From Atriophallophorus winterbourni (Eukaryota > Platyhelminthes > Trematoda > Plagiorchiida > Microphallidae): a stretch of DNA of 64,000 bases. The notes below the pieces were generated by a model that worked only from the letters and a program-made list of their open reading frames with translations, was not told the origin of the DNA and ran no database searches. The position numbers were made by a program, and so were the translations under genes. Positions within the stretch are counted from its first letter, which is position 1. Every line of letters begins with the position of its first letter. Location of the stretch: contig JACCGJ010003248.1 in the NCBI GenBank assembly GCA_013407085.1, positions 81,005-145,004 of the forward strand, read 5' to 3'. Positions 1-12,600 of the stretch are shown here, one piece after another.

Positions 1-1120
1 TCTCAAATATCGTTGGTTATACCAACTCATATAGAATTGAAGCGTTTCATCACAGCGTTCTGGAACTCAAATCGATCTTTGTCCAATGTGTTCCCATGCT
101 CTTCGCAGCAAACTTCTACATGATCGCCGGCTGCCTCAATCGTATTTTTTCATATTTCCTCATTGTCCACACAAAAACGATGTTTTAGTGTTGTCTGTTA
201 AATAATCCTGGGTGCATTCTAAACTTGGTGGAGCATTTTCTACATGACAATCGACTGTTGTCGTTGGCTTCCTTCGGTCGATGTCGACGATGGATGTACA
301 TCACAATCGCATAACGGTTTCATGCTGCACAAATTTTCGTCTGATTTAACAATTCGATTCGGTAGGAACAATCTCTTCCGCAGCGATCACAATTAATCTA
401 TTATAACTGGTATAAAATGCAAAAGAATTCAGTCTGTTCGCTTCGTTCCCGATTTTTCGTTCAATATGTTCATGTTTTTATCCTGCGCCAATGTAATCAT
501 TGTCAGGATGGCCAGGCATACATTCCCACAAAGTTTTTGAACAATTGGTGACCACTGGTCGCCTCGATTCACCCGTGGTTTGTTTATACACCGGGGATCC
601 TGGTGCACTGTCCCGTGGGTGTGTGTGTGTGTGGACTGGGTGCAAATGTCACCGTCGCTCAGTTTGTGGTGGAAGTAAACAAGTTGCAAGTGAGTGCAAT
701 CCGGTGACACACATTCGTCAGTTGTCGCGAGAGCGGGACGGATGACTTTTTGTGGTGGTCAGCCACCGTGTTCGAATGTCAGCTCATGAGAATTTGTAGC
801 CATGGTGGTTGTTCTGGGGTGGTATGCATTTTTCCGTTATATTTCATAAAAGGCTATTTATTGTGAACAGTGTTTGCGTGCGGGTTATTTCAATTCTGAA
901 TTTCAAATATCGTTGTTTTCTTCTCGCTCTATCTTGTTCGTGAATTGTTTTGTGCAGACTGTTGTTGCCTGACACTCATAGCTCACTAGAAATTCTTAAA
1001 ACGGAATAGTGTTGCTCATATCCGCCGCACTTACATGTCACAGCCGGTTTCTGGCTATTTTCATTCATCAAATGGTGAGAGCCGTACGATTATGTTTTTA
1101 CGGATCTTTGAAACATTGGT
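1..1120. other. Non-coding, with LINE remnant and GT microsatellite
   Basis: No supported gene. Positions about 236-405 carry a decayed minus-strand copy of the zinc-finger LINE tail seen better at 57780-58262 (shared landmarks: the GGTCGATGTCGAC block, then the CGCAGCG block). A short (GT)n run lies at about 618-633. Positions about 1030-1075 resemble the conserved GCCGGTTTCTGGCT block of SINE-like family B. Open frames here are short and lack splice or family support. Confidence 0.5.
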
Positions 1121-1124
1121 TTAA

Positions 1125-1335
1125 GTAAGAAGTAAGAAAGCCAACCTGATCCAGGCAAAAGTGCCGCACAGTCAGAGACTACACGTGGCGATATTACTGT
1201 CAGGTTGCTCAGGCCTAGACAGATATGAGAAATAGAGAATAAAGATGGTAGTGAGACTCCAGCGTGTTTCAGCATGCAGCTCACTACCTGTGGCTAATCA
1301 ATTTACCACGGTGTTAGCCACACAGCACAGCATAG
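1125..1335 (+). repeat. SINE-like family A, copy 1
   Basis: A dispersed repeat of about 200-250 bp, recognised because the same order of blocks recurs at 2980, 3343, 44766 and (reverse) 51401: CCTGATCCAGG, CCGCACAGTCAGAGACT, GGCCTAGACAGATATGAGA, GTAGTGAGACTCCAGCGTG and CAGCATGCAGCTCACTACC. It encodes nothing convincing. This copy lacks the terminal CACATCCGTGCA block and has diverged at its left edge. Confidence 0.8.
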
Positions 1336-1339
1336 TTTC

Positions 1340-2975
1340 GTACCGTGTACATTGGTAGTGTAGAGGATCAAGTTTCTCGAAATTTGAATTTCGGTGTGCG
1401 GCAAGTGAAATCTAAGTTCAACAATGCTGTGATGTGAAATTTGTACAAGTAAACACCGTGTTCAACATTAGATATAAGAAAATATGAGCGAAGAGCAAAC
1501 ATTTTTGAAAGACTGAAATACTTTTGGACACCTGTTTCTTGTTGGCTGTCCAGTGAGTATGTGATGTATCAATGTATTAATAATTGACTGCCTTACAATT
1601 AATCGACGCATAAGTATACAGAGGGGTAATGAGAAATTAGTGAGCTATTAAATTATATTAGGCAGTTTTCAACTAAAGAATCTTCCGCTTAGATTTTCCA
1701 GCCAGGAATGCATCTAACAATCGTTCTTTCATTTAATTACAGACAATGCAGTATGGCTTTAATGTGGAGGTGGAAACATTTAATACTACACTCTATCAAC
1801 ATTTCACACAGAGGTTAAGTCAAAAACAAAGTTAGAGTTTGAATCCTACTTGATTTTCTAGCTTAAACTGTTTTTTTTAATGACGAAGTATCAGTTGCCG
1901 TGTACAACATTCGTATTCGCAATCCCCCACAAACTAAGTAAACAACAACTATAAATCCAGAACCTATAACTGGTGACTCAAACGAAATCTCCCACATTTA
2001 CGAACAGCCTTCACTGACGCTGCACTCAAACTGTTTTACTGGTTTCTCGTACTCGCCGCACCTATCCGATGGAGACAGAGAAGCATGTTCAGCAGGCCTT
2101 GAAACTTTGATGCGTTGACAATCAAGTGGCCAACTTCAAAGGTTATTGCTTCATCCAACCAGTTTCCATAACCAATCCACATGCTAGTTTGAAGACAAAT
2201 GATCAAATCCAAGAAAGTAGTTGGCTTTCAGACTGCTCTTATCCTCTGCAATCACACTCTACTACTTTTCTCTCATACCCAAGTTAAGGTGACCCGCTTT
2301 ATATCTTCCTTATATACTGATGAACTCTAACCACATGCACACAACTTGTTCGTATTAGCCGTTTCTAATTAGCGCGAACCGCAGAAAAAATTTCACGAGG
2401 ATGTTCGTATGATGTGGCCTTGTGCAATTACGGTGTTAAGAAAGCACTGTTGCGATACGTAACAATGATCCGACATGATTGCAAGTAGAATTATGATCAT
2501 AAAGATAATGCGTATTCTCGGCGACCATGGACACAATTTTAGCGCATCATCAGAGTTGATGATTGAAACATATCAATTCAATTGGAACTTGTTTTAATGC
2601 TTGCTGCTAGGACGTTCACTTAGTGATACGTGGGATGATTTCATTGAGGAAACCCGACATTACAATCAGACGCTCACTTTCAACATTTCGTCGTCAATCA
2701 ATTTAGCTAAGAATGTCGTTCTATCATCGTCATCAGGTGTGTGACAAGGGACCTTCAATTTCGGCCTCTTTTGCAATCCGCTCTCAGATTATTTTGTCCT
2801 GCTACACGTCAGGACTCCGTGTCTACTTCGGGGATTTATGCCAGACCTTGTAAATCTACCAACCAAATTTATAACTCACTTTACTTCAATTCTTCGCGGG
2901 CATCCACTGCGATATTGAATATGCTGGCTGCAAATTCTGGTAGTTTCGTGACAAAAATGTGTACTGTTTGTCGAT
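1340..2975. other. Non-coding, no feature recognised
   Basis: AT-rich sequence without a convincing open frame, splice pair or recognisable repeat. Confidence 0.5.
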
Positions 2976-2979
2976 GGTA

Positions 2980-3129
2980 TGGTATGAAAGCACAAGCCTG
3001 ATCCAGGCAAAGTGCCGCACAGTCAGAGACTGCACGTGGGCTAAGATACTGTCAGATAGATATGAGAAAAGAAATGGAGATGGCAGTGAGACTCCAGCGT
3101 GTTTCAGCATGCAGCTCACTACCGTTGGC
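2980..3129 (+). repeat. SINE-like family A, copy 2 (internally shortened)
   Basis: Same block order as the other family A copies, starting at TATGAAAGCACAAGCCTGA. It lacks the GGTTGCCCAGGCC segment, because ACTGTCAG passes straight into ATAGATATGAG. It stops just after CACTACCGTTGG, so the right part is also missing. Confidence 0.8.
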
Positions 3130-3194
3130 ATTATGTTAGCTGCTGTAGAACAGCATTATTGCAGCCTCTTCACCATTTGATTATTTAGTACTGA

Positions 3195-3342
3195 CAGGAA
3201 GAGTGTGGCCCACAAGAGATGCGAGACACGAAGATTATCCCGCTATTTAAGAATCAGGATGATAGAAACGACTGCAACAATTACAGAGGAATCTCCCTTG
3301 TGAATGGTGTAAGCCAATTATTTGCAAAAGTCGGATCTGTAT
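3195..3342 (+). mobile_element. RTE-type LINE reverse-transcriptase fragment
   Basis: Frame from 3219 reads MRDTKIIPLFKNQDDRNDC followed by NNYRGISLVNGVSQLFAKV. This is the N-terminal reverse-transcriptase block of RTE-like non-LTR elements (…LYKNKGDRxDCNNYRGISLL… is the family pattern as known). Only about 45 codons remain; no palm or catalytic motif follows. The fragment is cut at 3343 by SINE-like family A copy 3, whose target-site duplication is made of this sequence. Confidence 0.75.
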
Positions 3343-3596
3343 ATATGTATGAAAGCACAAGCCTGTTCCAGGCAAAGTGTCGCACAGTCAGAGACTGCAC
3401 GTGGGCTAAGATACTGTCAGGTTGCCCAGGCCTAGACAGATATGAAGGGGTAAATAGAAATAGAAATGGTAGTGAGACTCCAGCGTGTACTCGCATGCAG
3501 CTCACTACCGTTGGCCAATCAATTTAGCACGATGTTAGCCGCACAGCACAGAAATGCTGCACGATTGCACATCCGTGCACCTGCACATCCGTGCAC
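3343..3596 (+). repeat. SINE-like family A, copy 3, with target-site duplication
   Basis: The most complete family A copy, about 254 bp. It runs from about ATATGTATGAAAGCACAAG to a tail in which the unit CTGCACATCCGTGCAC is present about twice in tandem. The 11-mer CGGATCTGTAT is present at 3332-3342 and again at 3597-3607, directly flanking the repeat, as expected for a target-site duplication. Family A is therefore a mobile unit, mobilised presumably by a LINE (inference). Confidence 0.85.
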
Positions 3597-3609
3597 CGGA
3601 TCTGTATGA

Positions 3610-4760
3610 CTGTTTGTTGATATATTTATCAGATTTTGATTTCCTCCCACGCTCCAAAAACGGGTCCAAGAATTTTTCGCAAATGATGCCCAGGTGATGA
3701 AATTAGTCGGTTTAAACAATCGCGTTGTCGCGCGTTTTAAATTCTACACGCACTGTAACTGTCCAATTGATACGATGTGATGTTGGGTGTCAAATTGTTT
3801 GTTTGTTCGTTTTTAGTCCACCCTTCATTCTCTTTTCGCAGACTTTACTCCATTAAACCAAATCCTCGGGTTCTTCAATTTCTCAATGACTTTCAAGATG
3901 CATTACCCGAAGCGGACCTTCGCGATTTGGCCAACAACGTTCGTCATGCCTGAGATGTACATGTACAGAAAAATGTTTTCTCTCTCTCTCTGTTTCTTTC
4001 AACTGTTTACTCGTCATTTTACCCACAAACATATCCATCTCTTCTTTTATTTGAGACTGAACCTGCGTAACATTGTGATATGTAAGAAAACTATATTTTT
4101 TTCATTCTACTTATATATTATTACTTTTTCTCACTCGTACAAGAACGAAATCAACCTTTGACAAAATGAATCCAGAGTTGCTATTTGTTCCGTTCTGTTT
4201 TCTCGTGGGGGGGTATTTGAGTCCGTTATCATTGTGGGAGCCATATTTTGGGGAGAAATTGTTACACCGGAATCAACGGTTGAATGATCGATTGGTTGGG
4301 TTGTAAATTTTGATCGAATTCACAACACGGACGTCAATCACTCCTTGCCGCAGCGCGTTTTCGGTGTGGATTACTTTTTAGTTCGAGGGTAGCCTTCTGC
4401 ATGGCTGCAGAACAGTTGAAGTTATTTTTCGGAAGTTTGTTTCGATACTTCAGCTTCCCAATTTGCGTTGACGAATTCGCATTCATCTCGGTTTCTAAGG
4501 CTGACTTGATCAGATAATTTGCATTGAAATTAGAAACCGTTAGGGTTACATGAGACTCGTTGAATCTCTGTCGATTTCGGAAACGACCAATCAGCAGAAT
4601 TAATGAGGAAGTGGCGCACATAGTCTTTGCTGTTTAAAACTTGGAAATATGTTGTGCTCGGAAGTTGGTCTAATTATTTCCCTTCCCTTTCGATGCAATG
4701 AGGCCCATAGGGCCTGTGAAAATCTCCGGTTTCATTACTTTAATTTTGCATCCCTGACTT
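3610..4760. other. Non-coding, no feature recognised
   Basis: No supported gene or repeat. There is a 95-codon minus-strand frame at 4334-4621, but it shows no recognisable motif and no splice context. Confidence 0.5.
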
Positions 4761-4770
4761 CACGGGTGAA

Positions 4771-5109
4771 TTACCTGGCTTTATTGATGTCTGAAATTAA
4801 GTCCGATCGGAGGTGAGATGGTTGGGCATCGTTATCTGGTTGTGTTCTCACCTTCGAACGCCGTAGTCGATAAGCATTTCCATCATCCTTCACAGTTGAC
4901 AGCAAGGACTTTGCTTTGACCGCCTTGTAGCCGACTCTGAGTACGACTGGGTCGAGGGCACGTTTCATGAGAGCTGAGGTTGTCATTCGGTAGACGTGTC
5001 CAAGCCAATGTAGTCTTCGCCGTTGAATGCGAACGGAACGCGGGGGTATTTCGTCGCATCGCGTCCGAACGGCAGCATTAGATACCCGCTTAGTATTTCG
5101 GACGCTCAA
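4771..5109 (-). mobile_element. LINE C-terminal fragment (RRLHWLGHVYRM motif)
   Basis: Minus-strand frame of 112 codons with NTKRVSNAAVRTRCDEIPP, then IQRRRLHWLGHVYRM. The block R-R-L-x-W-L-G-H-V-x-R-M is typical of the region after the reverse transcriptase in RTE-like and related non-LTR elements (established family knowledge). The RT domain itself is absent. The fragment lies in opposite orientation to the RTE piece at 3195, so they are not one insertion in its original order. Confidence 0.7.
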
Positions 5110-5114
5110 GATTA

Positions 5115-6390
5115 TCCTAAGGTATCATTGGTCGAACACTTTCGAGTCATCGTACATCCGGTGACCTCAGCGATCACGTCCCATATCCATAAAGTAATAC
5201 AGTGCCAAAGGACGCCTTTCAACCGCAAAAATGCATTTTGTGCACCATCAACTCTTAGCTTTACTTCATCTTTCGCCTAACAATTGGGTAACATAGTGGA
5301 ACCGAGTTACTTGAAAACTCAAACATATTCAATAGCACAGCCTTGGATGAAGCGATACAAGTGCTAGTCTGTCGCAATCATGTTCTTAGCATTTCAGAAA
5401 CTCATTCACACGTGGTGGGAAATTTGGTTCACGAATTCTTTCAAATTGACTATTAGGACGAGACATCCACAAGGCATCGGTAACAGGGCCAATAATGCAA
5501 TCATGATTAGCCAGATATTTTGATATTTTTGTTTGCTTGTTTCGAATTTCACACCTTGTTTACTATTACTCCACTGTTTCCAGGCATACGGATCCTGATC
5601 CAACTGTCCCCCTACCTGATGAGTACGAAACCAACCATGAGGTGTGCGTGACGGAACCACATGCAAATATAGATTTTTATTTCTAAACTAGAGGCTCAAC
5701 CTCACCTTCATATGGCTAAAATTAATGGCGTTTCCAGTCTTAACCAACAGTGGCTTTAAAATTTAAATTTTTGACTGTTTCATCACTACTTCAATGCAAT
5801 GTAGATCCTTACGGTAGTGTATCTACCCACCGAGTGTAAACAGGACGTATGTTGTGTGTGACATTATTGCCACGAGTAGTGCACTATTTGTAGAATTTAC
5901 CGCGAATTATGAGAAAAGCCGTTATCTCTTGTCTGAAGAACGCCTGTATCTCTAGTTGTCCCAGCTCGCAATTTAAATTCAAATATTCACTGTAACTTAG
6001 GACCGTTTTTACTATATATATCTCATGGGAATTCTCCTAAATGTTATATTGTACAAGTTAATATAATAAACATCTCAGATGGAATACATAGTTGAACACA
6101 ACTACTTTGTCGAACGGGGACTGTTCACAGAAAATCGAGGAAAAATATCCCCGGTGAGTGTTCTTCTGTTGGCGTTTTTTGAAAGTCTTACATGGAACTG
6201 TTTAATAACGATAAATACATTGCCGTTTTTATCGCGGTAAAAGAGGCAATAAGGTTTGGTATATATTTTGGACTGATCGTGTAGTCTGGTCACCACTCAG
6301 AATTCTCAGTTTGCCCGTTTTAGGTTCGATAAATCGGAAACCACTGACGGTAATATCTGTCAAATAAAAGCTGCACTTTCGCAGATCATT
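5115..6390. other. Non-coding, with SINE-like family B fragment
   Basis: No gene seen. About 5552-5672 matches SINE-like family B (blocks GGATCCTGATCC, ACCTGATGAGT, GAAACCAACCATGAGG, GTGCGTGACGGAA), in the same orientation as the copy at 58304-58521. The rest is unassigned AT-rich sequence. Confidence 0.5.
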
Positions 6391-6399
6391 CAACACGAA

Positions 6400-7240
6400 G
6401 GTTCAGCTGTTGCAAATGTGCCGGAGAGTCTTGAAGAGCGTTCTTTTAATCAAGACGCCACCTTTCCAAATGCAACTGTTAAAGGCCTGTCTGTCGAAAA
6501 CATCCCTGGTCCGCAAATGTTACGGAGACAAAGCCATCTGCTCACCAGAAGGTTCAGCGAAAACCCTCAGGTTCAAACCAAAAGTAACGGTGCAAAATAC
6601 TCCCAAATTGGACACAATAGTTATTCGATCTAAGGCAGTTGAAACATACAGCGAGCGCGATAGGCGCACAGTGTACATTCGCTCCATGGACTAAGCGTGA
6701 TTTGCACCAACGTAAAGGAAACGAGTGCCACCTTACTAGTAGGCAGGCTAAAACACGATAAAGAAGAATGGAGAATTTTGTGTAGCAATGTGGACTTGGA
6801 GCCAGTTGAACCACTATCATTGATACGACTGAATCGTAAACCCACTTCATCAAATCTGGACCAGTCAAGACTGCTTAAAATCACGGTCAACTCTGAAATG
6901 GATCTAGAAAACATCTTACTATCCGCTTTTCTTCTTAGTAGGGAGCGTTCAGAGACCACTGCAAAGATCTTTGCCGATGTGCCCTGGTGGGAAAGGGTCC
7001 GAAACTCACCAGCAACAAGACCAAACGAAGCAGAGGGACGATCGATGTTTAATCCTTTTGGGAGTCCCAGAAGCTGATAAAGCAGTGCAGCGCAAACACG
7101 ATCGGCTACTATGGAGATTCCTCAGTGATATAATTGTCTTGCAGGATGTAGCTGTGACGGACACGCTCCGTATCCCAAAATCTACGAATTATAAGGGCAT
7201 CAGTCCTGATCCTCTAAAATAACGTTCTTGCGTAAAGATA
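6400..7240 (+). pseudogene. CR1-type LINE, ORF1-like remnant
   Basis: Just upstream of the endonuclease of the same element. Two frames carry CR1-like ORF1 text: 6697-6960 with KHDKEEWRILCSNVDLEPV, LIRLNRKPTSSNLDQSRLL and LLSAFLLSRERSE, and 6971-7222 with RCLILLGVPEADKAV and VAVTDTLRIPKS. The change of frame near 6970 and stops before 6697 show decay. The assignment to ORF1 rests on position and style; no nucleic-acid-binding motif is identified. Confidence 0.5.
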
Positions 7241-7539
7241 TGTTAACACGATCAAAACTCGTTGGGATAATGGCTGCAGACTAATTCCACGAGAAATTAG
7301 ACTAAGCACATCGCAACTTCATATTGAACAGATAAACGTACCACAAAGTCAAATAGAAACACAACCAATCAATCAGTAGTTGACGTGTCAAAAACAAATG
7401 CAGCCGACATTATAGATCACTGTATTTCAACCGTAAAACCTCAAAACGATCAGGCATCCTTGCAAGTCAAAAACCTTCAGAGGCCGAGTTAGGAGGAGTC
7501 GGCCTAACAGATATTCTGCACTCCGCTAGTCCCCTTTCC

Positions 7540-8434
7540 CAAACCCCATCCTTGTTGAGAAACACTACTATAAAATGCATCTACACAAGCGCATAATGTC
7601 TCGGGGAAACTATCGATGAACTGCGTGCAGTTGTTTCTGAAATGTTCACCAAACATCAACGTGGCTGCAGACTCAGCAAACAAATAGTGAACTAGAATTA
7701 CCGAGAATGTCACTTGTTCGCTATGACCGGGAAAAGAGAGGAGGAGGATTAGCTTTGCATTATAGCCAAAATCTTCTGTGGTGTGAGATTACGGATCCAG
7801 ACATTGTGTTACGGGATAAACTCTGGTGCTCAGTTAGCTAACAACGAAGACTGTTTTGGGAGTAGTATATCGCCCACCGTCTGCACAGGAAACTTACAAT
7901 CTGGCCATACTCGACAAAATTCGCATGGTTACTTCCAGATTAACTTGTGGATTTTTAATTATGGGTGACTTCAATTTGCCGAATCTGCAGAGCAGTAGCA
8001 TTCACCCAGAACACTACCTCGAACGTGCATTCAGTGAGTTGTTGGTCGATATTTCTCTTTATAACCCCATTGCTTGCAATACCCGATACCGCGGAACCGA
8101 TGTACCTTCCCTCTTGGATCTCGCTCTCACAAGCAACGTTGCTCACAAAAGTCCACTGGGACTAAGTGATCACGTCGTCATCCAGTTTGGCTATCTGTTT
8201 GAAGCCGTAAGAACAAGTGATGCCGATAAAACAGTTAGTCGAATCAACATTATGGCTTTGAGTGATGTTCTTAAAAACACGATTAACTGCCAACCGGAAA
8301 CCAGCAACCTACATGAGTTTTGGGTATGTCTAATATCTACTCACAAGTATTCAATCGAAGTGAGCTCCGAATTTACCTTTAGGAACTCAAGGAAAAACCT
8401 CGAATTAATATTTAGAAGCCGAAATCGTATGTAG
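7540..8434 (+). pseudogene. CR1-type LINE, apurinic-like endonuclease domain (broken)
   Basis: Endonuclease/exonuclease/phosphatase-fold domain of a CR1-clade ORF2. Pieces in order: IDELRAVVSE near 7610, RYDREKRGGGLALHYSQN near 7720, GVVYRPPSA at 7859, FLIMGDFNLPN near 7955 (catalytic GDFN), SLLDLALTSN near 8110 and LGLSDHVVIQF near 8160 (catalytic SDH). At least two frame changes before 7856 and a stop break it; the usual TETW block near the N-terminus is unrecognisable. From 7856 to 8434 the frame is open for 192 codons. Confidence 0.85.
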
Positions 8435-8439
8435 TTAAA

Positions 8440-9025
8440 TGTTCGAAACATTGCTTGGCGACACCATCGGCAAAACACATCATCAGAGACCTAGGAAACA
8501 TTGCATTTACGGCGGAACAAAGTAAACAAATTGTCATCCAAGACATTTTGTACTTCCAAGAAGTGTTATCACGCATGATGGAGCTCAACCCCAAAATACT
8601 TTTTCGTATGGTTAACTATCAAGCTAAGGTGAAACCTGGAGTTGTGTCCGTGAACACGTCAGCTGAACCAACAACAACTGCCACAGAAACTGCTGAAGCT
8701 TTAGCCACGTTTTATTCATCTATATTCAACCTGAACACGTAATAAACATCCCAAATCAACCACAGATGCCATGAGTGAAGTAAATGTCACGTCAAAATGG
8801 GTCCTTCAAGCATTATTGTTTCTCAAAACCGGAGAGTGCCCTGGGGTCGACGGAATAATTCCGCTAATATTAAAGCAACGTGCACATTTGCAAGACAAAA
8901 CACTCAAATACCTGTTCAAACAAACACTGGCAAATGGAGTGATTCCAACAGATTCGAAACGCGGAATGATTTCTCCTTTTCATAAAGGTGGAAATCGCTC
9001 CGATGTTTCTAATTACGTCACTTCA
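8440..9025 (+). pseudogene. CR1-type LINE, linker and N-terminal RT segment (broken)
   Basis: Continues the element. 8455-8742 encodes the linker (LNPKILFRMVNYQAKVKPG, then ETAEALATFYSSIF). 8771-9020 encodes the start of the reverse transcriptase (LKTGECPGVDGIIPLILK, then GMISPFHKGGNRSDVSNY). The normal continuation (RPVSLL, AFDRVNH, PQGSVLGP, FADD) is missing. The sequence jumps at about 9020-9030 to the C-terminal region, so the palm was lost by one internal deletion. Confidence 0.85.
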
Positions 9026-9029
9026 AACT

Positions 9030-9690
9030 AACACTGCCTTTAAAAAAGCAACACGTGTCCTAAATCTACTCAAACGGATATTCGGGAAATTTTCGCCCAA
9101 GATATTCCCAAGGATCACGAATACATATTTGAGACCAGTCATGGACTACGATGTGCAGTCATGGTCTCCGTGGCTCACAAAGAATGTTGAACTTATGCAG
9201 CGAGTCTATCTGCTCAACAAAACTAGTTCTCCGCATCCGAAACAAGCCTTATTAAGAAAGGATAGCTCAACTGAATCTGTTCGAATTTCCCTATTGACAG
9301 ATCAGAGGAGACCTTATCTTACTTTACAAAAAATTCCATACCCAGAACAATCCCTTACGGGATTTATTCACGCGAAGGGATACGAGAAATTATCGGACCC
9401 ATGATTATGTGCTGGTCGTACCCCATTCCCGCCTGAACTGTAGAAGGTATATTTAATCTGTCCGTGTCTATTTTACTTGGAACATTTTACCTTCTACGGT
9501 GCTCAATCCACTAGCTTGCGTGACGAATTAGACGAATTTTTATTGCATTATTCGTTTCCCGAACACTTGTATCCAGCTTAATCTAATTCCTCATCTTGTT
9601 TACACACTTACGTTTCATTCTTTACCATCCTGTGGTTGTTGTTAAGCTTGTTGCTATTTAAACCATTAAAAACCTTTAATTATCATGCAT
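9030..9690 (+). pseudogene. CR1-type LINE, C-terminal region and 3' UTR
   Basis: Frame 8988-9404 reads KKATRVLNLLKRIFGKFSP, NTYLRPVMDYDVQSWSPWL and LMQRVYLLNKTSS, which is the thumb/C-terminal stretch shared by every CR1 copy here. After frame changes follow VLVVPHSRLNCRR and FTWNILPSTVLN. The 3' UTR ends near 9685 in a block (CCATCCTGTGGTTGTTGTTAA, then TTTAAACCATTAAAA) also found at about 23740-23805. Confidence 0.8.
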
Positions 9691-9699
9691 AGGAATTGA

Positions 9700-12600
9700 A
9701 AGAAAGTTGTTTGCTATCGGTTAGAGCCTTTTGGTGTATTGTAACATTACTGACAAAGTATTCTTTTTAGATGTCCCTATTTGTACCATAGTATTAATAA
9801 ATTATTTGAAAACAACATAGAGGGGAGTTTCGTATAATAAAAGTTTCTTTCAGATGGCAGGTTTAAACAGATTCCTCCATTATTTTCTGGTGGACATTAT
9901 AAAAATCAGTCCTGTGGTAGAAACCGTTTTCTAAGAGCTAATTTAATATACCATAATGAATTTCAGTCCAAACAAAAGTTTTGTTAACCTATTTTTTATC
10001 ATCACTATAGTATCGATTAATTGATCTAATTAATCTAATTAGCGTAGATCAGCATTTGCAATCACGTTCAATTTTTTCAACCCGTCAGTTGATTGCCCGA
10101 ATAGTTTCCCAAGATTCCTGTCTTTCGTCCCAATATGAAGCAAATTAAGATTGCCTTTACATTTAATACTAGTTACACTTCTGTAACCACAAGCAATTGC
10201 GTATTATTGCGCAGCCATTGACTCGCTCACTGCTGTTGGCCTGACCAATCAGAAATGATTTCACATGCGCACACCCATACTCCATATGCAAACGAAGTCG
10301 GTCGATAATCGTGTGCCAATCACTGTGCCCCGATTTAAACGAACGCACTTGAAATAGCTGGTTGGTTGACCCCGGGTCTGATTGCCCATCGGTTGGTTCA
10401 AACGCTTAATCACAACGTGGGTGTCGACTGGATAAGTAATTTGGGACTGTGTTGGGATATATTGCTTACAGAATTTCATCTCTGCCCTCGAGTAAGTTAC
10501 TAGCGTGCTGAAACCTGTTTAATACTCTGGCGTTAGTTTATCGTGGACGCTGATTATTGCCCTGGAACTGACGAAATGTAAGCAGGCTGGGTTGGGATAG
10601 AATCAGCTTGTTCTTTCCAAGGCCTTGAAACAGGATACAGTATACATATACCGTTGATAATATACTTAATAATAATTTCTGGTTTGCAATCAAATTATCG
10701 TATATTTTCCGTTTCCAACTGATACATAATGGCCATGTTTTGTAAAACGAAAATCATTCTCAAAGTGATCCTAGTTCAAGTGGAGTAATGCTTCTAGGTG
10801 ATACATTTCTCGTTGTCGCTCATCTCCACGACACTTATACTTCAGCGTTGACCGTCGTCTATCGGTTAAACAAAACTCATCCGGCATAAGTCGGTGTTAG
10901 AATTTCATTGAATAAGTTGTGAGTATACAACCGTGTATTCGGGTACTCGCAGAACCTGCACACGCTCAAGGTCAAGTCAGCTTAACCATGCGAATGGGTC
11001 AGTCGCCAAGGTTCGTGTCAATTCAGACGGTAACTCCACGGTTTAATTTCGGTTGAAGCAAAAAATTCACTTCACCCGGTATTTTGTAATTAGCCTCACA
11101 CAGTGGGATTGACAGTAAATGGAGCCATATGGTTAAATGTTCCAGGTTTTCCTGATAAACATTGTCTAATTGTATAGTTTATTTCCAACGGAGTAGGTTA
11201 AGTTAAAAAATTACATGACTAACTGGTACCCGGAAATGGTGATTATTTTTAGATACTTTGAGAACAAACTGAGCCAAAATAGTAATTTGAATTAGGGGTA
11301 AAATGTGCTATCAAATGCATTGGTATGCATAGCAAATCAACCATTTGACCCGTCTTACCTATATATTTAGTTGTTGCATAACTTCCCGCACCTAGCCTTG
11401 TCTTTCCAGGTATATCTTCGAATTGCCTCTTTGTCTTGATGCATTTAGGCTCTGTGAAAATTCTTCTTTACTGTCTGGTTTTTTCCAAACATTTCCCAGT
11501 GGATTAGACCTTCCCAATCCCACCATGCTCAAATCATGTTCTTCATCCGGTGCAGGTCGCGCTTGATTTTGACACTCATATTCTTGATATCGTTTCTTTC
11601 ACTTTTTAACAAGCACACACGTTCGCATTAACGAAGCGCATGATAAAGTGGACCACATTTTAATCCATCAAGTTACTTAGTGCCATCTCCATTTACGTGA
11701 GCGACAGAATTAGCCTATATGATTTTGCTCTTACAGGATATACATCCCACCAATGCCACTGCTGTTACTGTTGCAAAGATTGTACACATATTGATGTAAG
11801 AAAAAAGACATGTAGCCACGGTTAGGCAAATTTGTCAGCTTTCTAATCCCCCGTATCGTTGGTTTATCAAAATATTTCAAAGAACTATTGATTTCACACA
11901 GCCTACACTTGCTTAAAGTCATCGCATGAAGGCTTCGTTACAGTAAGCATGCTCTCAAAACTAATGTGATACTTATTTTTGAATGTAATTAGTCATTCGG
12001 TCTGGTATGTACTCCTATTCGTCAGAGAAATAACATTGCCTCAAAGATTTATACACCATCGAAATTTAGTTTGTAGCATGCATGCTTTACTAATGAACTG
12101 GGTTGAATATTAATGAATTCAATGTTTTAGCATGTACATGGTGATTTTTTTGATCGACGAAAAAAACAAGTGTCAAGAGTGTGAACAACCTAAATGCTAG
12201 TCATGTACATTGATTCGATCGGCTGGCTTCAATCCACTGATTGGAGCGTTCATCCAAAGGTCTGATTCCAAGTATAATTTTGATGGATTCCAGTTCAAGA
12301 AACGATGCCGGACGCTCTTCTAAGCTTTCGAAACGGTCACTTTAATAGACAGGCAAATGGGACGTTAGTCGGACACGTAATTGTCGATTATGCTGGACTA
12401 TTTCAAATTATTCTAGACGCGTTTTCTCTTATCTTCTTCGTTTGCACCAATTCAAAAGGGAACCACTTTCTCGTTTCTACTTTAGGAATCCAATTTTTCA
12501 GTTTAAATTTCTCGTACGTCGCAAGATCTCTTACCTTTTTATAAGACACGCACCATGCTGTTATCGTTACAGCTATTCGCTTTGTCAACAAACTTTAGTC

